From: Planctomycetia bacterium
GTDB lineage: Bacteria > Planctomycetota > Planctomycetia > Pirellulales > Thermoguttaceae
Assembly: GCA_030539295.1 (NCBI GenBank)
Contig: JAUNSJ010000018.1
Span: 1-64,000 of the forward strand
Direction of reading: 5' to 3'
DNA: 64,000 nt
This document shows, piece after piece, positions 26,043-35,289 of this stretch. Position 1 is the stretch's first letter. Each line of letters begins with the position of its first letter. Below the pieces are notes generated by a model. The model saw only the letters and a list, made by a program, of their open reading frames with translations, was not told the DNA's origin and did not search any database. The translations under genes were made by a program, and so were the position numbers.

Positions 26043-27219
26043 TCCGATTCCGATTTTCATCGATATGGGGTTTTCCCAATGTTGCAAATACGGCGAGAGT
26101 ATATGTGGCGACGCGTTCAAGTTTCAGAAGTCGGAAGACGGACTGCGCCTGACCGCGGTCCTGTCGGACGGCTTGGGAAGCGGAGTCAAGGCGAATATCC
26201 TGTCGTCCATGACGGCGGTCATGGCATTGAAGTTTGCCACGCAGGAAGACATGAACATTTTACACGCCGCGGAAACGATTATGAGCGCACTTCCCATATG
26301 CCAGGTGCGCAAAATAAGTTACGCCACGTTTACTATTGTCAACGCGAACCTGTTCGGCGACATACGCCTGGTGGAAATGGGTAATCCTCATTTTTTGTAT
26401 TTTCGGGCAGGGCATCATGTCGATCAGCCGTATCGCGAGTTTTGTTCGGAGAAGTGGCATGACCGCACCATGTATCAGAGCCATTTTCAGGCCGGGGTAG
26501 GGGATAGAATCCTGTTCTTTTCCGACGGGATAAGTCAGGCGGGAATCGGTACGAAAGAGTATCCACTCGGCTGGAGCGAAGAGAGTTATATCGGTATGCT
26601 CACGAAACTGTTTGCGAACAAGCCGGACATATCGTCGCAAGAGGTGTGTGAAATTATGGTGGATCAGGCGCGGCGCAAGGAGAAGAGCCGGCGGAATATG
26701 GACGACATGACCTGTGCCACACTGTACTTTCGACCGACAAAACGCATGCTGTTGTTTACCGGTCCGCCCTATGATTCAAATCGCGACAGAGAATGTGCCA
26801 CTTATGTCGAGGCATTCCCGGGCGATAAGGTCTTGTGTGGCGGTACAACGGCGGAAATCGTTTCCCGCGAACTACAGAGAAAAGTGCATACCGATTTAAC
26901 CGGGCTGAATATGGACCTGCCGCCGACCTCGGAGATGGAAGGTATCAATCTGGTGACAGAAGGTGTTTTTACCCTGACACGCACATCAACGTACCTCGAG
27001 AATTTTTCCGGGATGTTTCCGGACAACGGGGCCGGACGCCTGGCGGAACTTCTCTTGCGTAATGACGTAATAGAGTTTTTGGTGGGAACACGGATAAACG
27101 AGGCGCATCAGGACCCGAACCTGCCGCAGGAACTTGACCTGCGACGCAACATAATCAGCCGCATGGCGAAAATCCTCAAAGAAAAATTTTTCAAAGAGGT
27201 TAATATTCAATACGTATAA
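26023..27219 (+). CDS. SpoIIE/PP2C-type protein phosphatase linked to HydS
   Basis: The 398 residues begin with a PPM-family phosphatase domain: GDAF, VLSDGLGSG, YATFTIV, ILFFSDGISQ and NMDDMTCATLYF supply the metal-binding aspartates, which appear intact. A C-terminal domain of about 150 residues (from about 245) begins MLLFTGPPYD and is not one I recognise beyond its occurrence beside sensory hydrogenases. The start at 26023 lies inside hydS with purine-rich GGAGG sequences upstream. SpoIIE-type enzymes usually dephosphorylate STAS anti-anti-sigma factors. No STAS or kinase gene is in the window. Confidence 0.88.
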   Translation: MTGQPNDPIPIFIDMGFSQCCKYGESICGDAFKFQKSEDGLRLTAVLSDGLGSGVKANILSSMTAVMALKFATQEDMNILHAAETIMSALPICQVRKISYATFTIVNANLFGDIRLVEMGNPHFLYFRAGHHVDQPYREFCSEKWHDRTMYQSHFQAGVGDRILFFSDGISQAGIGTKEYPLGWSEESYIGMLTKLFANKPDISSQEVCEIMVDQARRKEKSRRNMDDMTCATLYFRPTKRMLLFTGPPYDSNRDRECATYVEAFPGDKVLCGGTTAEIVSRELQRKVHTDLTGLNMDLPPTSEMEGINLVTEGVFTLTRTSTYLENFSGMFPDNGAGRLAELLLRNDVIEFLVGTRINEAHQDPNLPQELDLRRNIISRMAKILKEKFFKEVNIQYV

Positions 27220-27230
27220 AGGGACAAAAA

Positions 27231-27761
27231 ATGCAATCGACAATTGACAAGACAAAGGCCATGGTACAACACCTGGGAGCGGTGAACGAGATACTCAAGG
27301 AGAACAATCACGACCCTTCCCGACTGATTACCATACTGCAGCGTGTACAGGAAGTCTATAAATATTTATCGAAGGACATCATAAGCTATGTAGCAACTTC
27401 GCTGGATATTCCTGTTTCGCAGGTTTATGGCGTGGCCACGTTTTACGCACATTTTTCACTGGAACCTAAGGGTCGACACATTTTGCGACTCTGCGACGGA
27501 ACCGCGTGCCATGTGAAAAAATCGCAATCGTTAAAAGATCGCATCCAAGAGAAACTTGGTCTCGGCGACGACAAGCGGACGACAGACGACGGCATGTTCA
27601 CTCTGGAACAGGTCAGTTGTCTCGGGGCCTGTGGGTTGGCCCCGGTCATTGTCGTTGACGAGAAAGTACACGGTCAGGCGACCCCCGATAAAGTTGAGGA
27701 ACTGATCGACACTATAATTAAAGAGGAAACCGCCACCGCGGCGGCCGGGAAAGGTGAGTGA
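27231..27761 (+). CDS. hndA: NAD-reducing/bifurcating hydrogenase subunit HndA (NuoE-like)
   Basis: This 176-residue NuoE-type subunit has the four [2Fe-2S] cysteines in CDGTACH and CLGACGLAP, after a helical N-terminal domain (SQVYGVATFYAHF). It corresponds to HydC of Thermotoga and HndA of Desulfovibrio. It works with the NuoF-like and catalytic subunits encoded next. A ribosome site AAAGGGA precedes the ATG. Its stop lies only 4 bp before the hndC start codon. Confidence 0.93.
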   Translation: MQSTIDKTKAMVQHLGAVNEILKENNHDPSRLITILQRVQEVYKYLSKDIISYVATSLDIPVSQVYGVATFYAHFSLEPKGRHILRLCDGTACHVKKSQSLKDRIQEKLGLGDDKRTTDDGMFTLEQVSCLGACGLAPVIVVDEKVHGQATPDKVEELIDTIIKEETATAAAGKGE

Positions 27762-27765
27762 AGCC

Positions 27766-29691
27766 ATGACTGCGATTAATCTTGAAAATATCGTCAAGCG
27801 GTACGAGGAAAAGAAGAAGTCGGTTAAACGACGCATTATCATATGCGGAGGAACCGGTTGTATTGCCAATGGCTCTCTTCGAGTTCGCGACGCCATTATG
27901 CGTGAGATGAACAAAGCGGGAATCGACGCGGTTGTGGAACTGGTTGATGAACTTGAACATCCGCAGTTGCAACAGGCATCTCCCTGTGCAGGCCAGGACC
28001 CGGTCTACTTTTCCAAGAGCGGTTGCCAGGGCTTTTGTCAAATGGGACCCATCTTGCGTATCGAGCCGGAAGGGATTTTTTACGGTCACGTCCGCGAGGA
28101 AGATGCGGCGGAAATCGTACATGCAACACTGCTCAATGGCGAGCTGGTAGAGCGTCTGGCCTATGTCAATCCGGCAACGGGCAAGTCGTGCCATTACGAG
28201 AACGAAATTGAATTTTACACACGACAGAATCGGGTCGTCTTGAAGAATTACACAATTGACCCGGATGACGTGGAAGAATATATTTATAATGGCGGTTACT
28301 TCGGCGCCCGCAAGGCACTTTTGGAGATGACGCCGGAAGATGTTTGTCAGACCGTCCTGGATTCCGGACTTCGCGGACGAGGTGGTGGCGGCTTTCCGAC
28401 CGGTCTGAAATGGAAGTTTACGCTCGCGTCGCAAAACGACAAAAAATATGTTATTTGCAATGGCGACGAAGGCGACCCCGGCGCATTCATGGACCGGTCT
28501 GTTATGGAAGGCAATCCGCACGCGGTGATCGAAGGTATGATGATCGCCGGCAAAGCGATCGGCGCGGATGAAGGCGTCGTCTATGTCCGCGCGGAATACC
28601 CGCTGGCGGTCGAACGAATGAATAAGGCCGTGAAAGATGCTTTTGCCCACGGACTGCTCGGCGACAATCTGTTCGACAGTGGCTTTAATTTCAAAGTCCG
28701 TATTATGGAAGGTGCTGGTGCGTTTGTCTGTGGCGAGGAAACGGCTTTGATTGCCTCCGTTGAAGGCAAACGTGGCATGCCTATGCCGAAGCCGCCATTC
28801 CCGGCGCAAAGCGGGCTGTATGGCAAGCCGACGGTTATTAATAATGTCGAGACACTGGCCTCGGTTCCCTTTATTCTCCGGGAAGGCGCGGCGAAGTATC
28901 GCGAAGTTGGCACAGATAAATCACCGGGGACAAAAACATTTGCCCTTACCGGTCACGTTGCCAATACGGGTCTGATTGAGGTTCCCTTTGGGACGACGCT
29001 GCGTGAGATTGTCTATAATATCGGCGGCGGCGTAACGAACAATGCGGGACAGGTAACAGGCGACGACTTCAAGTCGGTCCAGATAGGCGGTCCGTCCGGC
29101 GGATGTCTGACGCCGGAAATGTTGGATATGCCGATCGACTTCGATTCGCTCAAGGCGGCTGGTGCCATGGTGGGATCCGGCGGTCTGGTCGTTATGAATA
29201 AGCAGACGTGTATGGTTCGCATTGCCCGATTCTTTATGCAATTTACGCAAAATGAATCGTGCGGCAAGTGTGTTCCCTGTCGAGAAGGGACGAAGCAGAT
29301 GCTCGCCTTACTCGACGATATAATTGAAGGTCGTGGAACGCCGGAAACGCTGGACCTCCTGGAGCAGGTGGCCAAGGCGGTTCAACTCGGGTCGTTGTGC
29401 GGACTGGGCAAGACGGCACCGAATCCTGTCCTTTCAACGTTACGGTATTTCCGGGACGAGTATGAGAGTCACGTTATTAAAAAGATTTGTCCCGCCGGTG
29501 AATGCAAGGCTCTGGCCCGACCGGAAATTGACCCGGCGAAGTGCAAGGGCTGTACGGCCTGTGCGAGGAAGTGTCCCGTTTCGGCCATTTCCGGTAAAGT
29601 TAAAGAGCCACACACAATAGATCCTGAAAAGTGCATCAAGTGCGGAGCGTGCAAAGCCGCGTGCCGCTTCCAGGCTATCAAGGGAATTTAA
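27766..29691 (+). CDS. hndC: NADH-binding hydrogenase subunit HndC (NuoF-like)
   Basis: The 641 residues start with a thioredoxin-like [2Fe-2S] domain (GGTGCIANGS, then GCQGFCQMGP). A NuoF core follows with the NADH/FMN loop RGRGGGGFPTGLKW and the [4Fe-4S] site ESCGKCVPCREG. Two C-terminal ferredoxin clusters follow (CKGCTACARKCP, CIKCGACKAACR). This is the standard layout of the flavin-bearing subunit of bifurcating [FeFe] hydrogenases, where NADH and ferredoxin electrons meet. The ATG at 27766 follows AGGTGAG; a GTG at 27754 is also in frame but is less likely. Confidence 0.93.
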   Translation: MTAINLENIVKRYEEKKKSVKRRIIICGGTGCIANGSLRVRDAIMREMNKAGIDAVVELVDELEHPQLQQASPCAGQDPVYFSKSGCQGFCQMGPILRIEPEGIFYGHVREEDAAEIVHATLLNGELVERLAYVNPATGKSCHYENEIEFYTRQNRVVLKNYTIDPDDVEEYIYNGGYFGARKALLEMTPEDVCQTVLDSGLRGRGGGGFPTGLKWKFTLASQNDKKYVICNGDEGDPGAFMDRSVMEGNPHAVIEGMMIAGKAIGADEGVVYVRAEYPLAVERMNKAVKDAFAHGLLGDNLFDSGFNFKVRIMEGAGAFVCGEETALIASVEGKRGMPMPKPPFPAQSGLYGKPTVINNVETLASVPFILREGAAKYREVGTDKSPGTKTFALTGHVANTGLIEVPFGTTLREIVYNIGGGVTNNAGQVTGDDFKSVQIGGPSGGCLTPEMLDMPIDFDSLKAAGAMVGSGGLVVMNKQTCMVRIARFFMQFTQNESCGKCVPCREGTKQMLALLDDIIEGRGTPETLDLLEQVAKAVQLGSLCGLGKTAPNPVLSTLRYFRDEYESHVIKKICPAGECKALARPEIDPAKCKGCTACARKCPVSAISGKVKEPHTIDPEKCIKCGACKAACRFQAIKGI

Positions 29692-29709
29692 GGACAGAAG
29701 GACACCATT

Positions 29710-31773
29710 ATGAGCGATACAAAAAAATTAACTGTCAACGGACGCGTCGTTGAATTTACCGATGAACGCAACCTGCTGGAAGTGATACGCAAAGCTGGTA
29801 TTGATATTCCCACTTTTTGCTATCATTCGGAGCTTAGTATCTATGGCGCGTGCCGACTGTGCCTGGTACTCGTTGAGGGACGTGGTATTATGGCCGCATG
29901 CTCCACCGCTCCGGCCGAAAATATGGTTGTACAGACGGATACAAAAGAAATTCGCGAGATGCGAAAAATCAGTATTGAGCTGCTTTTGGCCGATCACAGT
30001 GTCGAATGTCCGACCTGTTCCCGAAGTTCGAACTGCGCCTTGCAAAAGATTGCGAACCGACTTGGTGTGACGGAAGTGCGATTCAAGAAGCGGGAGAATA
30101 AATTCGCCATTGATCGTTCGTCGCCTTCCCTGGAGCGTGACCCGAACAAGTGCGTTCTTTGCGGCGACTGCGTGCGGGTCTGCCGTGAAATACAGAATAT
30201 AGGCGCGATTGATTTTGCCAATCGTGGTTCGAAGGCCCAGGTTATGCCCGCGTTCAATTCCACACTCGGGGCAGTTGAGTGTGTCAATTGCGGACAGTGT
30301 GCCGCCGTATGCCCGACCGGGGCGATCGTTCCGAAGCAGGACGGCCATCGCGTTTGGGACGCTCTTTACGACAAGAGCAAGACGGTCGTTGTGCAAATTG
30401 CGCCTGCTGTCCGAGTGGCCGTAGGCGAATATTTCGGGGCAGCTCCCGGGGAAAATGTCGCCGGTAAACTGGTCGCCGCCTTGAAGCTTATGGGCTTTAA
30501 GCATGTTTACGATACGAGCTTTACGGCCGATATGACCATTTTCGAGGAAGCAACGGAATTTATCGAACGCGTTTCCCATAAAGGGAAACTGCCAATGTTC
30601 ACCAGTTGCTGTCCCGCCTGGGTTAAATACGCGGAAATTTATTTCCCGGAACTGCTGCCCAATCTTTCCTCATGCCGTTCGCCGCAGGCTATGCTCGGAT
30701 CCGTGGCCAAAAAAGTGCTCCCGGAACAGTTCGGTATTTGTCGCGATGACCTTGTGGTTGTCTCCATTATGCCCTGTACGGCGAAAAAATTTGAGGCCCA
30801 ATTGCCGAAATTTACCGTCGAGGGCAAGCCGGAAGTCGATATTGTTATTACGACCAGCGAGATACAGCAGATGATTCGCTCCTGCGGTATTAATCTGAAT
30901 GAACTTGAGCCGGAAGCTTTCGACATGCCGATGGGATTTGCGACCGGTGGTGGTGTGATCTTCGGCGCGTCCGGCGGTGTTATGGAAGCGGCCCTTCGCT
31001 ATGCGGCGGAAAAGGTGACCAACAAGCCACTTGCATCGGTCGATTTTAAGGAAGTACGCGGAATGGCCACGCGAAAAGAGGCGGAGGTCTCGCTCGACGG
31101 GCAGAATATTCGCGTTTGTGTCGTTCATGGTCTGGCCAACGCGAAGAAACTTATTGCTGATATCCAAAGTGGTAAGGAACATTATGATTTCGTTGAGGTC
31201 ATGGCGTGCCCTGGCGGTTGTATTTCGGGCGGCGGTCAGCCGGTGGGTGCTACCGATAAGCTGCGTGTCATACGTCAGAAGGGTCTCTATGCGGCCGACA
31301 AGGCGCATCAGGTGCAGAAGCCGCAAGACAACTATCTGGTTACCCGCTGCTACGAGCAGTATTTGGGTGGAGGGCCTGGCAGTCATGAGTCGCATTGTGT
31401 TCTGCACACGGCGTATCAGAACCGAAGCCAGCTCTTTGATGCGAAGATTCCTGCCATGCGTGGTACGGCCGAGAAACGCCTCCCGATTACGGTTACCATT
31501 TGTGCGAAGCAGGAGAACTGTCCGGGCCAGCTGCTCCTCGGTATGATCGCCTCTTATGTTAAAGAGCACGGTTATAGCGACCGGGTTGACCTCGACGCCG
31601 CCTTCTCCTCACGCGAGTCGCAAGACGGAACGCTCTGCGTTACAATTGGCGACCAGGCCGTGGAACGCACTCGTTTTACCAACGCGAACAATACGCTGGA
31701 GCAGTTGCAGAATCAGGCAGCCTTTAAAGCCATAACAGCGGCCATCGACGCGGGAATCGCGGCCTTGGCCTGA
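29710..31773 (+). CDS. hydA: Catalytic [FeFe]-hydrogenase subunit (group A3, HydA/HndD)
   Basis: The 687 residues carry an N-terminal [2Fe-2S] domain (FCYHSELSIYGACRLC), a His-ligated [4Fe-4S] motif (HSVECPTCSRSSNC) and two ferredoxin clusters (CVLCGDCVRVC, CVNCGQCAAVCP). All H-cluster loops are intact: TSCCPAW, MPCTAKKFE and EVMACPGGCISGGGQP. The small-subunit tail LHTAYQNR follows. The last 90 or so residues form an extra domain with CAKQENCPGQ and few cysteines. With HndA and HndC it should oxidise NADH and ferredoxin together to make H2, or run in reverse. Maturases hydE, hydF and hydG are not in the window. Confidence 0.95.
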   Translation: MSDTKKLTVNGRVVEFTDERNLLEVIRKAGIDIPTFCYHSELSIYGACRLCLVLVEGRGIMAACSTAPAENMVVQTDTKEIREMRKISIELLLADHSVECPTCSRSSNCALQKIANRLGVTEVRFKKRENKFAIDRSSPSLERDPNKCVLCGDCVRVCREIQNIGAIDFANRGSKAQVMPAFNSTLGAVECVNCGQCAAVCPTGAIVPKQDGHRVWDALYDKSKTVVVQIAPAVRVAVGEYFGAAPGENVAGKLVAALKLMGFKHVYDTSFTADMTIFEEATEFIERVSHKGKLPMFTSCCPAWVKYAEIYFPELLPNLSSCRSPQAMLGSVAKKVLPEQFGICRDDLVVVSIMPCTAKKFEAQLPKFTVEGKPEVDIVITTSEIQQMIRSCGINLNELEPEAFDMPMGFATGGGVIFGASGGVMEAALRYAAEKVTNKPLASVDFKEVRGMATRKEAEVSLDGQNIRVCVVHGLANAKKLIADIQSGKEHYDFVEVMACPGGCISGGGQPVGATDKLRVIRQKGLYAADKAHQVQKPQDNYLVTRCYEQYLGGGPGSHESHCVLHTAYQNRSQLFDAKIPAMRGTAEKRLPITVTICAKQENCPGQLLLGMIASYVKEHGYSDRVDLDAAFSSRESQDGTLCVTIGDQAVERTRFTNANNTLEQLQNQAAFKAITAAIDAGIAALA

Positions 31774-31784
31774 CCGTTTGCCCC

Positions 31785-31891
31785 GCATGCCCGTCTGTTC
31801 CCCCTTACGGGCATGCCGGCATGTCAGTAGTCCCCCCTATTGGCATGCCTGGTACACCGGTGTCCCCCCACCGGTGTACCTCTCTTTTTTA
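31785..31891 (+). terminator. Three tandem hairpins with C-rich loops ending in a U tract, after hydA
   Basis: Hairpin 1: GCATGCCCGT (31785-31794) with ACGGGCATGC (31807-31816). Hairpin 2 pairs GGCATGTCA with TTGGCATGCC, both inside 31816-31850 with one wobble. Hairpin 3: GGTACACCGGTG (31851-31862) with CACCGGTGTACC (31869-31880), followed by TCTCTTTTTT. Each loop contains five or six consecutive C. The last hairpin is a textbook intrinsic terminator; the first two are extra. Confidence 0.8.
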
Positions 31892-31920
31892 TTCACCTTT
31901 TCGTTTTTTCTTCGCATTAC

Positions 31921-31989
31921 TGGCGGTGCTGCGTTTCCGACGGCTTGTCAGGTCGCCGCGTTATGGTTATGATGGCGTTAGGGCAAATC
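31921..31989. repeat. Dispersed intergenic repeat, second location
   Basis: It holds two blocks matching 4828-4846 (17 of 19 bases) and 4793-4817 (22 of 25 bases), in reversed order. The surrounding gap 31892-32254 holds no gene that I can support. A TATAAT at 32075-32080 could belong to the ppdK promoter but has no convincing -35 partner. Confidence 0.5.
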
Positions 31990-32254
31990 ACGAGATGGCG
32001 CGTTGCGCGGGGTGTAGGTTTCCTCGTTGCTGGTCGGGCCCTGCGGGCAGGCCCTCCCCCTGTTGACAACAATCGTATAATCTGATAGACTAATAATATA
32101 TTAGGTTCCTTCCCAGTTGATCTGTATTGTGTCTCCGTAGAGGAGTCTAAGACGGGGCTGGGATTGTACAATAAAAGAAAATCGATACTTGTATAAAATG
32201 TAATGCAAGAATCATAAAAATCAACCTTTAGAAGAGAAGAAGGCAGACTGAGTT

Positions 32255-34987
32255 ATGGCGAAGTATGTTTACAGTTTTGGGAAATTGGGTACGGACGGCG
32301 ATGCGTCCATGCGTAACCTCCTTGGTGGTAAGGGAGCGAATTTGGCTGAAATGGCGAAAATAGGCTTGCCTGTTCCGTCCGGCTTTACGATTACCACGGA
32401 AGTCTGCACCTACTTTTATGCCAACGGCAAGCAGTATCCGCCGGAACTGAAGAGCCAGGTGGAAACCGCTCTGAAGACCGTCGAGGAAGCCATGGGCAAG
32501 AAGTTCGGCGATGAGAACGCCCTTCCGCTGCTCGTTTCCTGCCGTTCCGGTGCCCGTGAGTCCATGCCGGGTATGATGGATACCGTTCTTAATATCGGTT
32601 TGAACGACAAGACGGTCAAGGTTTTGGCCGATAAGTCGGGCGACGAACGATTTGCTTGGGACTGCTATCGCCGTTTCGTTCAGATGTATGGCGACGTTGT
32701 GCTCGACATGAAGCCGAAGACCAAGACAGATATTGACCCGTTTGAAGAAATTCTGGACGCGAAGAAGAAGGCCGCTGGCGTTAAAGAAGATTCCGAACTC
32801 AAGGCAGAACAGCTGAAAGAGTTGGTTACTGAATTCAAAGCGGCTGTTAAGAAGCAGACCGGTAAGGATTTCCCGGAAGAGCCGATGGACCAGGTTTGGG
32901 GTGCTATTGGCGCCGTGTTCGGAAGCTGGATGAATGACCGTGCCATGGTCTATCGTCGTATGAACAACATCCCGCACGATTGGGGGACAGCGGTCAACGT
33001 TCAGGCCATGGTGTTCGGCAATATGGGCGACAGTTGTGCCACGGGCGTTGCCTTAACGCGAAATGGAGCGACAGGCGAACCGGGCATCACCGGCGACTAC
33101 CTGATCAATGCCCAGGGCGAAGACGTTGTGGCTGGTATTCGTCGCCCGAAGAAGATTGAAGCGTCTTTGGGAACTGACATGCCGGAAGTCTGGAAGCAGT
33201 TCCAGGACGTTGCGAACAATCTTGAGAAGCATTATCGCGACATTCAAGATATTGAGTTCACGATCGAAAACGACAAGCTGTACATGCTGCAGACCCGAAA
33301 CGCGAAGCGAACGGGATTTGCCCACGTCCGCAGTGCGGTCGACATGGTTGAGGAAGGTTTGATTACCGAAGACATGGCGGTCAAACGAGTTCCGGCGAAT
33401 GACGTAACCCAGCTGTTACAGCCCATCTTTAGTGGTGCTGGTCTTAAGGGCATGGAGCCGATCGCCGCGGGCGTTAATGCCGGGCCTGGTGCCGCCACGG
33501 GTCAGATTATGTTTCAGCCGGACGAAGCGGAAGCTGCCTGGCAGAAGGACAATTCGCTCCAGATTATTCTGGTGCGTCGTGAAACGACCCCGGAAGACCT
33601 GCGTGGTATGAAGGTTGCCAATGGAATCGTGACCTCCTTCGGCGGTGCCGCCTCGCACGCCGCTCTGGTTTCCCGCCAGATGGGTAAGGCCTGTGTCTGT
33701 GGTTGTGGCGATCTGATTATCGACTACAAAGCCAAGACCATGAAAGTCGGCGATAAGGTTCTCAAGGAAGGCGACTGGATTTCCGTCGATGGATTCACCG
33801 GTAAGGTTTATGCCGGTCAGGTTCCGGTCAGCCCGTCCGATGTTCTTCAGGTTCTCTTCACCAAGGAACTCAAGCCGGAAGAGGCGCCGAACTATCGTCG
33901 TTTTGCTGCCCTGATGACCATGGCTGACAAGTTCCGCCGTTTGGGAATTCGCACGAACGCCGATTCTCCGAAAATGGCCAAGGAAGCGGTTGCCCTGGGC
34001 GCCGAAGGCATTGGACTTACCCGAACGGAGCACATGTTCTTCGATCGTATCGACGACTTCCGTGCCATGATTCTGGCCGATAATACTGCTGACCGTGAGG
34101 CGGCTCTTGAGAAACTTCTCCCGTATCAGAGAAGCGATTTCGCCGGTATTTTTGAGGCGATGAACGGACTTCCAGTCACCGTTCGTCTGCTGGACCCGCC
34201 GCTCCATGAATTCGTTCCCCACGAGGAAGCAGAGCAGAAGGAACTGGCCGCCAAGCTTGGTATTTCTGTTGAGTTCATTCAGCAGCGCGTCAGTGACCTT
34301 TCCGAGAGCAACCCGATGCTGGGCCACCGCGGCTGCCGTTTGGGTATTGTGTACCCGGAAATTACCCGTATGCAGGCTCGTGCCATTATGGAAGCGGCGT
34401 GCGATACGAAGGCCAAGGGAATTGATGTCCATCCGGAAATCATGATTCCGTTGGTTGGCAGTCTGAACGAGTTCAAGAATCAGGAAGCGATTATTCGTGA
34501 GACGGCGGAAAAGGTTCTTGCGGAAAAGGGTATGGAGATTGCTTACAAAGTCGGAACCATGATTGAAATTCCGCGTGCCGCTCTGACGGCGGACGAGATT
34601 GCCAAGAATGCGGAATTCTTCAGCTTTGGTACGAACGATCTGACCCAAACGTGCATGGGAATCAGCCGTGACGATTACGCCGGATTCATTAACGATTATC
34701 TTGAAAAGGATATCTATCCGGCCGACCCGTTCCAGGTTCTGGACCAGACGGGCGTTGGCAAGCTGGTCAAGATTGCCGCCGAAGGGGGTCGTGCTACGCG
34801 ACCTGACATTAAACTCGGTATCTGTGGCGAGCACGGTGGTGAGCCGTCGAGCGTTAAGTTCTGCCATCGCGTTGGTTTGAACTACGTCAGTTGCTCTCCG
34901 CTCCGCGTCCCGGTTGCCAAGTTGGCTGCTGCCCAGGCGGCTCTGGAAGAGAAGGCTGCCGGTTGCGGGTGCTGCTGCAAGAAGTAG
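32255..34987 (+). CDS. ppdK: Pyruvate, phosphate dikinase
   Basis: This 910-residue enzyme interconverts pyruvate and PEP with ATP/PPi, typical of PPi-based anaerobic glycolysis or gluconeogenesis. The N-terminal ATP-grasp domain has LLGGKGANLAEMA. The swivelling phosphohistidine domain has GGAASHAALVSRQMGKACV. The C-terminal PEP-binding barrel has LTRTEHMFF and SFGTNDLTQTCMG, plus ICGEHGGEPSSV. It ends with a cysteine-rich tail GCGCCCKK that goes beyond the usual family end. It stands alone between hairpin clusters. The leader is long and AT-rich. Confidence 0.95.
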   Translation: MAKYVYSFGKLGTDGDASMRNLLGGKGANLAEMAKIGLPVPSGFTITTEVCTYFYANGKQYPPELKSQVETALKTVEEAMGKKFGDENALPLLVSCRSGARESMPGMMDTVLNIGLNDKTVKVLADKSGDERFAWDCYRRFVQMYGDVVLDMKPKTKTDIDPFEEILDAKKKAAGVKEDSELKAEQLKELVTEFKAAVKKQTGKDFPEEPMDQVWGAIGAVFGSWMNDRAMVYRRMNNIPHDWGTAVNVQAMVFGNMGDSCATGVALTRNGATGEPGITGDYLINAQGEDVVAGIRRPKKIEASLGTDMPEVWKQFQDVANNLEKHYRDIQDIEFTIENDKLYMLQTRNAKRTGFAHVRSAVDMVEEGLITEDMAVKRVPANDVTQLLQPIFSGAGLKGMEPIAAGVNAGPGAATGQIMFQPDEAEAAWQKDNSLQIILVRRETTPEDLRGMKVANGIVTSFGGAASHAALVSRQMGKACVCGCGDLIIDYKAKTMKVGDKVLKEGDWISVDGFTGKVYAGQVPVSPSDVLQVLFTKELKPEEAPNYRRFAALMTMADKFRRLGIRTNADSPKMAKEAVALGAEGIGLTRTEHMFFDRIDDFRAMILADNTADREAALEKLLPYQRSDFAGIFEAMNGLPVTVRLLDPPLHEFVPHEEAEQKELAAKLGISVEFIQQRVSDLSESNPMLGHRGCRLGIVYPEITRMQARAIMEAACDTKAKGIDVHPEIMIPLVGSLNEFKNQEAIIRETAEKVLAEKGMEIAYKVGTMIEIPRAALTADEIAKNAEFFSFGTNDLTQTCMGISRDDYAGFINDYLEKDIYPADPFQVLDQTGVGKLVKIAAEGGRATRPDIKLGICGEHGGEPSSVKFCHRVGLNYVSCSPLRVPVAKLAAAQAALEEKAAGCGCCCKK

Positions 34988-34998
34988 TTTTGACTCAA

Positions 34999-35094
34999 GT
35001 TTGCACGGCCGTACTCCCGCTAGATCACCTGCGCTGACTCTCTTATACAATAGCGAGTCTGTCGCGGGTGCGGGCAAACGGCCGGCGTGCAAAC
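34999..35094. repeat. Long-range inverted repeat downstream of ppdK
   Basis: GTTTGCACG (34999-35007) and CGTGCAAAC (35086-35094) are perfect 9-bp arms. Inner complementary pieces (CCCGC/GCGGG, GACTC/GAGTC) suggest a multi-branched RNA or DNA structure. It lies in the 302-bp gene-free gap between ppdK and the isomerase gene. Confidence 0.45.
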
Positions 35095-35152
35095 AGTGGA
35101 TATAACGCCATTGAGTCCTTACCTCATGCGTAGTTTCACGCCACGTTTGATG

Positions 35153-35226
35153 TCCCGGAAGATGATTCCGGGATATGTTGTTTCATGCCCGGCCTTTATG
35201 ACGTTAAGCCGGGCTTGTTGTTTTTT
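35153..35226 (+). terminator. Tandem hairpins with U tract after ppdK
   Basis: TCCCGGAA (35153-35160) pairs with TTCCGGGA (35166-35173) around a 5-base loop. GCCCGGC (35187-35193) then pairs with GCCGGGC (35208-35214) and is followed by TTGTTGTTTTTT. The second is a credible intrinsic terminator. Confidence 0.7.
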
Positions 35227-35289
35227 ATGCATTTTTGTTTTTGTGTTTGCCCCATTTTTTAATATCAGCAAAAAGAGAGAAAGTCGATC

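Noticed and set aside
33416-35092. 558-codon open frame antisense to ppdK
   Set aside because: It mirrors the codon pattern of ppdK, has no ribosome site or family resemblance, and ppdK is certain. The long antisense frames at 6543-7649, 27718-28809 and 42544-43731 are rejected for the same reason.
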